NCBI GenBank assembly: GCA_025529335.1 | Contig: JAMYHX010000230.1 | Coordinates: 1-63,099 of the forward strand | Source: Rhizopus sp. PT2906 | Taxonomy: Eukaryota; Mucoromycota; Mucoromycetes; Mucorales; Rhizopodaceae | Direction of reading: 5' to 3' | Length of the DNA stretch: 63,099 nt | Shown here: positions 57,092-63,099 of the stretch, piece after piece | How positions within the stretch are numbered: position 1 is the first letter of the stretch | How the letters are laid out: each line of letters opens with the position of its first letter | Notes under the pieces: model-generated | The model's input: the letters and a program-made list of their open reading frames with translations, nothing else | Databases searched by the model: none | What the model was told of the DNA's origin: nothing | Made by a program: the position numbers and the translations under genes

Positions 57092-57655
57092 TCCCTTTTT
57101 TTTTCTTTTTCCCTTTCCTTCATAATTTCTTTTGTTTGAAACAAAATGCGTGCATCTTGGATACCTTTCTTTTTTTGGCATTTCTTTCTTTTGTATACAA
57201 AATAAAGACTATATTTCGAATTGTATATAAATAATCAAAGCTGTGTAGCTTATGTCTTGGTGTTCGAATTCTAATGTTGCAGGTTTAGGTCATGTTATTC
57301 TGCGTTGATTCGTGTTTATATGTCTCCAATAAACCCCGTTTACCGTATTTCCTTGGATGTTCACTCTCTGTTGACCAGTTTATTATTGTCAATATATGCT
57401 TAAGTTACTATTATTGACATTCTAGTGCTACATGGTGCCTTATAATTACACACATGTAGATCAATGTCTCTGGACGGGTTGCTATGAGATATCCTCAAGT
57501 TCAGAGTATGCGTGAATGTTAAATGGGGGCTTACATCCCCTTGAGCAAGTGCGCACAATACTGATGTGTAATTAAATTGATCATACAAAGGTTTCATGAT
57601 ATGCAGTTTATTTACAACATGTATTATTTATGAAGTGGAGACAAATGTGTAGATG
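57092..57655. other. Intergenic region between convergent genes
   Basis: 3' side of OPI1 and of the CDK gene, about 560 bp. T-rich just after OPI1, with an AATAAA at about 57201. No gene was recognised. Confidence 0.5.
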
Positions 57656-59101
57656 TTAAATATCTAATAGCGACAAATCTTCAAAAAAGAACGGATGTTC
57701 CTCTGCTCTAATGGCTGATATACGAGAGGCTGGGTCATATGTTAACAAGCACTGTTTGTAGTCAGTATAAATGATCTCTCTCTTGCCAATCGCTTATACG
57801 CTGTAATTTACCTTTAGTAAGTGGTATGCTGAGTCTTCCGCTGGCAAATTGTTGGGATATTTTTTTAATCTTTCTTTTAAATTGGATGGTTTCCATGCTA
57901 GACTTGGATGTTACTCAATCTGTATAAAAGAGGATTATTCTAACTTACGTGGAAAGTTATTATTGAAGTCAGGCAATGCTGTTACGCCTGGCCACATTTC
58001 TTCTGTAGGTGTACCAAGAGCTCTAAATATTTTAAATAATTGGTCTATCTGTGAATCACCAGGAAACAAAGGTTGCATCGTCAACATTTCAGCAAATATG
58101 CAACCCACACTCCACATGTCTACAGCTGTGGAATAGTGTGGACTACCCAACAGTATTTCAGGAGCTCTGTACCATAGAGTGATCACCTAAAATTGGTCAA
58201 TAAAACATAGCGTTGCAGTAATCTACAGTTGAGCTTACTTGATGAGTATATGTTCGCATAGGCACACCAAAGGCACGAGAGAGACCGAGATCAGCAATAG
58301 TAAGTCGACCGGTTTTGTCAATCAACAAATTCTGTGGCTTCAGATCACGATGAAGTATGCGATGTGAATGACAGTAATGAAGTCCTTTTAATAGTTGATG
58401 CATGAAGCTCTAATAATTGAAAGTCGTAAGATGCATATTTCATTGTCATCAAATAAGGCTTACTCTAATATGACCAATACTGAGGCCTTCTCTTTTCACA
58501 TTGTCCATGTATTTTCTCAAATCCTAACAATAAATGTAAACAATGAAATAGTGAATAATGATTTTTATATTTACCAGATCAAAGAATTCAAACGCAATGT
58601 AGATCAAGGTATCTTTTTGTTCCAAATCAAGTAAACTAACAATAGATGAGATATCTTTAGAGAAATCCCATTCGTTCATCTTTACCTAACAACGTTTTTA
58701 TGCTTCAATTCCTTCAAAATGGATATTTCTCGGATCGTTGTTGTTGGTACACCTTCCATCAAGTTAAGTCTAATCTTTTTCAGTGCCACCAGTTGTTTTG
58801 TCTTTTTATCCATTGCTTTAAACACAACACCGTACGTTCCTTCACCAATCTTACTTAGCTTTTCATACTTTTCACAGCCATCTTTATCATCTTTTGCTGC
58901 TTGCTCTCGCAGTCTCTTTTCTCTTTGTCTTCTCTTTATCATCCTCGCCTTAAGCTCTTCTTCGAGCTGCTGCTGTGATTGATTTTCTCGCCGTGTATTA
59001 GGTTTACTCAATAATGGCTTTTTAGGTGCAGCATTCTCATCTTTAAGTCCTTTTTCTTGTACTAGAACGTTTTTGTTTTCGACCATGAAATCGATTGCCA
59101 A
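57656..59101 (-). CDS. Cyclin-dependent kinase with variant cyclin-binding helix
   Basis: Ser/Thr kinase of the Cdk1 group with an unusual basic, Gln/Glu-rich N-terminal extension of about 75 residues. About seven exons. The kinase part has the phosphorylatable glycine loop KIGEGTYGVV, VALKKIRL, helix EGVPTTTIREISILKEL (PTTTIRE in place of PSTAIRE), HRDLKPQNLLID, ADLGLSRAFGVPMRTYTHQ (DLG instead of DFG; activation threonine present) and VITLWYRAPEILLG. It continues GDSQIDQLFKIFRALGTPTE and WKPSNLKERL, ending LLTYDPASRISA and LSLLDI at 57656. Catalytic Lys, Asp and DxG Asp are intact. The helix variant recalls the PPTTLRE type, suggesting a Cdk1 paralogue. Start may be 59101 or the second Met, 15 bases downstream in the transcript. 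Confidence 0.9.
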
Positions 59102-59778
59102 AGTGACAAAATGAACTTGGAGAAAAAAGAGGAAAAAAAAGGGGGGAGAAAAGCAAGAAAAAAAGTAGTCATTTTTTTTTTTAAAAAAAAAAAAAGACGT
59201 CGCGAAAAAAATAATGAAAAAGGATTAAATCTCAGTGAAAGAAGCCAAGACGTTGTTTGTTTGTCTCTCTGCTATGGCAACAAAAATCAATTCGTTACTA
59301 CTTGACAAAATAAAAGAGTCGAATTTCCAAGAAAGAGAGAATGTCGTACAAACTTTGCCAATTTCAGATCAAGTATACACTTTTTTTTTTCCTTTAAAAC
59401 AAAGCAGGTTGTTGAATGATTGTTGATGGGTTCAGTATTTATTAAATATGTGATACGCAATAGACAGGACATTGCATCTTCCCAATGGTAGACGTAATAC
59501 ATCTATACCTAGTACATGACAACACTTACATCACAGTGCTTACGGTCTCAATTGGCAATTTTTGAAGTCAATCAGCGCACTAATAAAATTCAATTAGCGT
59601 ATGCCTGAATTGCAAATAGCGTTTGTTTTTCTTCAATTAGCGTGTTGGTTGGATACGAATGAATAAAAAAAACTTTATTGGTCAATTTAAGTCCAAAACC
59701 AGACTTTTTCTATATTATGGATACAGATACGGATACGGATACGATACGCTTTTTCTTCGTTTTTACTTTTCAAAAATA
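59102..59778. other. Intergenic region upstream of the CDK gene
   Basis: It holds the CDK promoter, with A/G-rich leader runs (59115-59200). A short tandem ATACGG-like repeat lies at about 59718-59745 (GATACGGATACGGATACGAT). No gene was recognised before the decayed ORF. Confidence 0.5.
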
Positions 59779-61090
59779 ATGTCCGAATATAACACTGATC
59801 GCGTCTTCCCTTATTATCACTGGCCAGGAACTGATTTAATTAGCAAATTGGTATTAACCGACAAACAAGTGATAAACATGTTATCAAAAGCTCTCGTACC
59901 AGAAATGGCAGAAGATAGCTATGTTTCAGCGCCTACTGAATTTATAACAGGAAAAAAAAAAATGCGATGTTCTCTATACTCCTTGTGATCCCTTGAGTTC
60001 GTTTCCCCCCGTACTGGTTGAGGTACGAAATTAAGTCGATGACATATTCTTGACACATGATATTCAATACTGCACATTCACATACGAGCGCCACAACAGG
60101 CTTCCTATCATTGTGATATTTGGAATTACAAGTGCTAAGGTATTTTTACTGAGCAAGTTTGTAGATAGTGACCTCCCCTTTGCCAGACAGATATCAAGCA
60201 TTGGATGGGCTGAACGTTGTTGACGTGTTTGAGATAATCATTATAATAACTCGAGTATAATAAAGTAAAGCATACATTCTACTTTACATTCCTCTATCGC
60301 ATCTGATAAGAATAACTTTTAATGATAATAACTATAGTAGCTACTAGTATAATAATAATAACATAAGCATAAATAATGTCAGTGACCACATTTATCATAC
60401 TGACAACATTAATATCCCCTATAAAACTCTCACACAAACTTAACTTAATAATATTCAGCTCTTCTTAATAAAGAATCTAATTCGCAAGTCATCGACTTGA
60501 TAGCTTTTTTTCAATAACACTAAAGCTGAATACAACAGTTGCTTGCTACTGACATCCTCAACTTTACAGATGAATCAACAAGAAAAAAACACTGCATCTT
60601 TTGCAAGCGGTTGGCTATTTCCTCTGCTCTCAATCTTTGTCGATTAGTACCTTAGATTATGGAAAGAATGACTTTTTTGTAAGATTATTGTACTCAATTG
60701 CACATGACAGTATTGAGCAGTTAGTCGGAGAAGAAGCCGAAAATTGGAGGCGATAAACAAAATTTGTAGTATTACTGAAATCCAACTACACAAGATAAAA
60801 AAATGGAAAAAGGAGATGAAGTTTCAAAAAAAGTCATTAAGTTATGTGGATGATACATTGAACTTCTTGCAACGATAGAAAAGAAAGTATTGTGAAGTAA
60901 TCGAAACAACGCCAATTGAAGAAATTCCTCCTTTGGTTTATCTGAATAAAAAAAAAAAAAAAAAGGCAGCTAAGCGCTGTAGAAGAACATGATGCAGAAT
61001 TATATGAAGTCACTCAACGTTTCAAAAAACATCAAACCAAATAGGATCAATTGGAAGAAATGCTTCGAAAAAGGACATCTTGAAAATATA
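59779..61090 (+). pseudogene. Decayed copy A of an unknown repetitive ORF family
   Basis: It begins MSEYNTDRVFPYYHWPGTDL (ATG at 59779), continues SKLVLTDKQVINMLSKALVP and EDSYVSAPTEFITG, then breaks in an A10 run. One frame over, CDVLYTPCDPLSSFPPVLVE continues to an in-frame TAA at about 60030, then VDDIFLTHDIQYCTFTYERH, NRLPIIVIFGITSAK and DLPFARQISSIGWAERC. More broken pieces follow to about 61090 (KNDFFVRLLYSIAHDSIEQL). It carries a frameshift and several stops, so it is dead. The alternating E/D-V pattern could suit a restriction-nuclease-like fold, a guess only. I do not recognise the family by name. Confidence 0.6.
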
Positions 61091-61165
61091 GAGTCAATTA
61101 AGCAATACAATAGCAGTGAGAGTCTACGATGCCACTATAATAGAAAATTTAAATAAACAGTTTTA

Positions 61166-61745
61166 TTATTGGCCATCGTTACATAATATGACTTTCTCAT
61201 TACTTGTAATAGCAATTATAATATCTAAAAACGGATGACATTTTACTTTACCCTTGTTGAGCCTATTATCCTTTGATGACCCTAATATACACTGCTTTGC
61301 CCAAAATGCACATGGTATTTCTCTAAGGAATGGGAGCTCTTGGTGCTGCGAGCTTTGTTCAATAATGTTTTCATCAAGTTGCTGGACAACGATGATCACA
61401 CAAATAGGAAGGGTGTTATATTATTTAAAAATATTGGTGCATTGTTGAATGATTTAATTAAATTTCGTTTCTTCAAAGGTCTCAATAATATTGATGACTA
61501 TGGAAGGTAACTTATCTTAAAGATCATGAAGAATATAGACAGCACCAAGATGCTTATGTATAAATCCTAGAGGTTCAATAACATATGAACCTTTTGGTAC
61601 TTTAACAACAGTTGTGGTTGTGACGTTAAGGATTCGTACATCAGTTAAAATGGCCTTGCTGATCAAATCAATTCCAGGACAATATTTAGTTGGGACAATA
61701 AAATTACAAAACTCTTGGTCATTTTCGTCTAAAATTTTTCCTTGT
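61166..61745 (-). pseudogene. Decayed copy B of the same ORF family, inverted
   Basis: Reading the minus strand from about 61745: ILDENDQEFCNFIVPTKYC, PGIDLISKAILTDVRILNV, a VPKGSYVIEP segment, LGAVYILHDL, then stop codons. It continues LPSIVINIIETFEETKFN, IIQQCTNIFK, YNTLPICVIIVVQQLDENII and ELPFLREIPCAFWAKQCI. The order and spacing mirror copy A (PGTDLISKLVLTD; FPPVLVEV; NRLPIIVIFGI; DLPFARQISSIGWAERC). It has at least three internal stops. The copies face each other and are strongly diverged. Confidence 0.55.
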
Positions 61746-62629
61746 ATGTAAGAGTAAAAATATTTACAGTTTTAATGTACATCTAACTTACCACTCATTT
61801 CTAACAGAAACACTCATACAAGCGTCAAAAATCGCCAATGGAAACCGTAAGCATTGTGTCATATAATCATACCTTAATGATCGAAGTTGTACTACCTAAA
61901 ATGCGACAATAAAAACAGATATTTTTATCTTGTAATGAAAATGAATACAGAGCAAATAAAACAAATTATACAAGAGAAAAAAAAATCAGAGAGATATATT
62001 TACTGGAATATATCCAAGATAACTCTGATGCTTATCTTGAAAAAGAGATTCAAGATATAGAGATTTCTTATTTACTTTAGCTTTGACTTCTTCCAAATAC
62101 TATAAAAAGACATTGGTATTGAATTATATAATACAACTTGACAATGCCTTTCCAGGTTACAAGGATGATATTAAAGATGTTTTTATTTCCAAGCTCTTCC
62201 TATGTGTTGTTCTACATGGCATGTTAACGTTTTTTTTCCCATTGCGAATCTAATGCATTAACCTACAGGTTCTTCTGGTGATTTAAATTATTTGTATAAT
62301 GCTAGCTCACATCTAAATGTATTGATTTATACTTGTACTTTATATTATTATCTTGTCTCAAAGAAAGTTGTGGTTTATAAATCAAAGGTACTTGTTGAGC
62401 AATTTAAGGTTAAAGATTTGTATTGTGTTGTTTTGGTGTATATATAAGGGTGCTCATAGGCTTCGATGCGTATCAAATGCTGGGTTATTTAATGGTTTTA
62501 TCCGTAAAAGGCAATATTTTTCCCTCTACTGTCTCTGCGTTTGCTGCTTTGCTAAGCTATTTTTGTCTGCTTTTTTTTTCATCTTTTTTTTTTCTTTTCT
62601 TTTCCTTTTATTTTCTTTCATTCTTAGAT
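61746..62629. other. Intergenic AT-rich region
   Basis: Only short, broken open frames, possibly more debris of the neighbouring decayed ORFs, then a long T-rich tract (about 62570-62625) just before the next ATG. Confidence 0.4.
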
Positions 62630-63099
62630 ATGAGTTCAGGATCGATATCAAGAGAAATGCATGATGAGGAAATCGCTATCCCTAATGAACCTTATCACGA
62701 TGAACCCTCTTATTCGGATGATGACGACAATAACAATAATGATAACCAAGATAGACCAAGAGCAAGATTACAATCAAATAACTCATATGAATCAAGTGTG
62801 ATAAGTACACAATCAGCTCCACCTCCTTATGAACTTTATCCTCCTGCCAAAACTGTTTGGGGACGCTTTTTCAACTACATACGTCAGATACCTCGCTTTA
62901 ATACCCATCAAGCAATTTATTTGCCGACGTTACCCATTCAACAAAGTCACTCACTTCTACGCCCTATCACTACGACAACAACCACTGCTACGGCAACCAC
63001 AGCAAATGAAGGGAACGACACCGTTCCTTTTTATTGGACCTATTATTATAATGTTAGAGATAGAATTCCAAAATGGACACTTCCACCACTGATTGCTCG
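62630..63099 (+). CDS. 5' part of an unrecognised gene leaving the window
   Basis: Open from the ATG at 62630 (MSSGSISREMHDEEIAIPNE) to the right edge, 156 codons so far with no stop. The start follows a T-rich leader like those of other genes here. The N-terminal part is acidic and Asn-rich with a likely disordered stretch (YSDDDDNNNNDNQDR). Then APPPYELYPPAKTVWGRFFN and YIRQIPRFNTHQ, a Thr-rich run, and VPFYWTYYYNVRDRIPKW. Aromatic segments suggest a membrane- or protein-binding region. No family was recognised from this partial sequence. Confidence 0.6.
   Translation, partial: MSSGSISREMHDEEIAIPNEPYHDEPSYSDDDDNNNNDNQDRPRARLQSNNSYESSVISTQSAPPPYELYPPAKTVWGRFFNYIRQIPRFNTHQAIYLPTLPIQQSHSLLRPITTTTTTATATTANEGNDTVPFYWTYYYNVRDRIPKWTLPPLIA

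Overview
The window looks like nuclear DNA of an early-diverging filamentous fungus, most likely a Mucoromycota/Mucorales species. It is AT-rich and gene-dense. Most genes carry several short introns, mostly about 45-80 nt, with GT-AG ends and CTAAT-like branch sites. The gene set includes a velvet regulator, an Opi1-type repressor, a Mucor-type RNA-dependent RNA polymerase, a DIRS-type transposon remnant and a minor-spliceosome protein. I cannot name the species. I saw no tRNA, rRNA or CRISPR array.

Layout. 1-9 kb: the end of an incoming gene, a UTP30-like ribosome-biogenesis protein, RNA polymerase subunit RPB8, a Cdc25/Acr2-type rhodanese phosphatase, ribosomal protein L7, phosphopantetheine adenylyltransferase, mitochondrial glutamyl-tRNA synthetase and an NmrA-like protein. 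9-12 kb: accessory DNA, with a 0.94-kb deletion derivative of a DIRS element (split inverted repeats and an internal complementary region intact) followed by a decayed multi-frame ORF. 12-16 kb: an RNA-dependent RNA polymerase and a small cysteine-rich secreted peptide. 18-33 kb: TMEM14-like, GATA-like zinc-finger, START-domain, TBC/coiled-coil, velvet, GT49, CYSTM and fucosyltransferase-like genes and a DUF1752 protein. 33-59 kb: BFR2/AATF, an SPX-EXS phosphate exporter, a DIS3L-type exosome nuclease, F-box/LRR protein, alpha-tubulin, bHLH factor, neurochondrin, RBX1, an FMP32/MCUR1-like protein, ZMAT5, OPI1 and a CDK. 59-63 kb: two decayed, inversely oriented copies of one ORF family and the start of a gene leaving the window.

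Most genes are ordinary housekeeping genes on both strands, and neighbours do not form one pathway. The most notable signal is in splicing. The DIS3L-like gene has an AT-AC intron with textbook U12-type signals, and the same window encodes ZMAT5 (U11/U12 snRNP 20 kDa). The alpha-tubulin gene also has a GC-AG intron. Together these point to a working minor spliceosome in this fungus. The DIRS derivative is the clearest mobile-element finding. Coordinates of multi-exon genes run from start codon to stop codon; splice sites were placed by eye from reading frame and family similarity.
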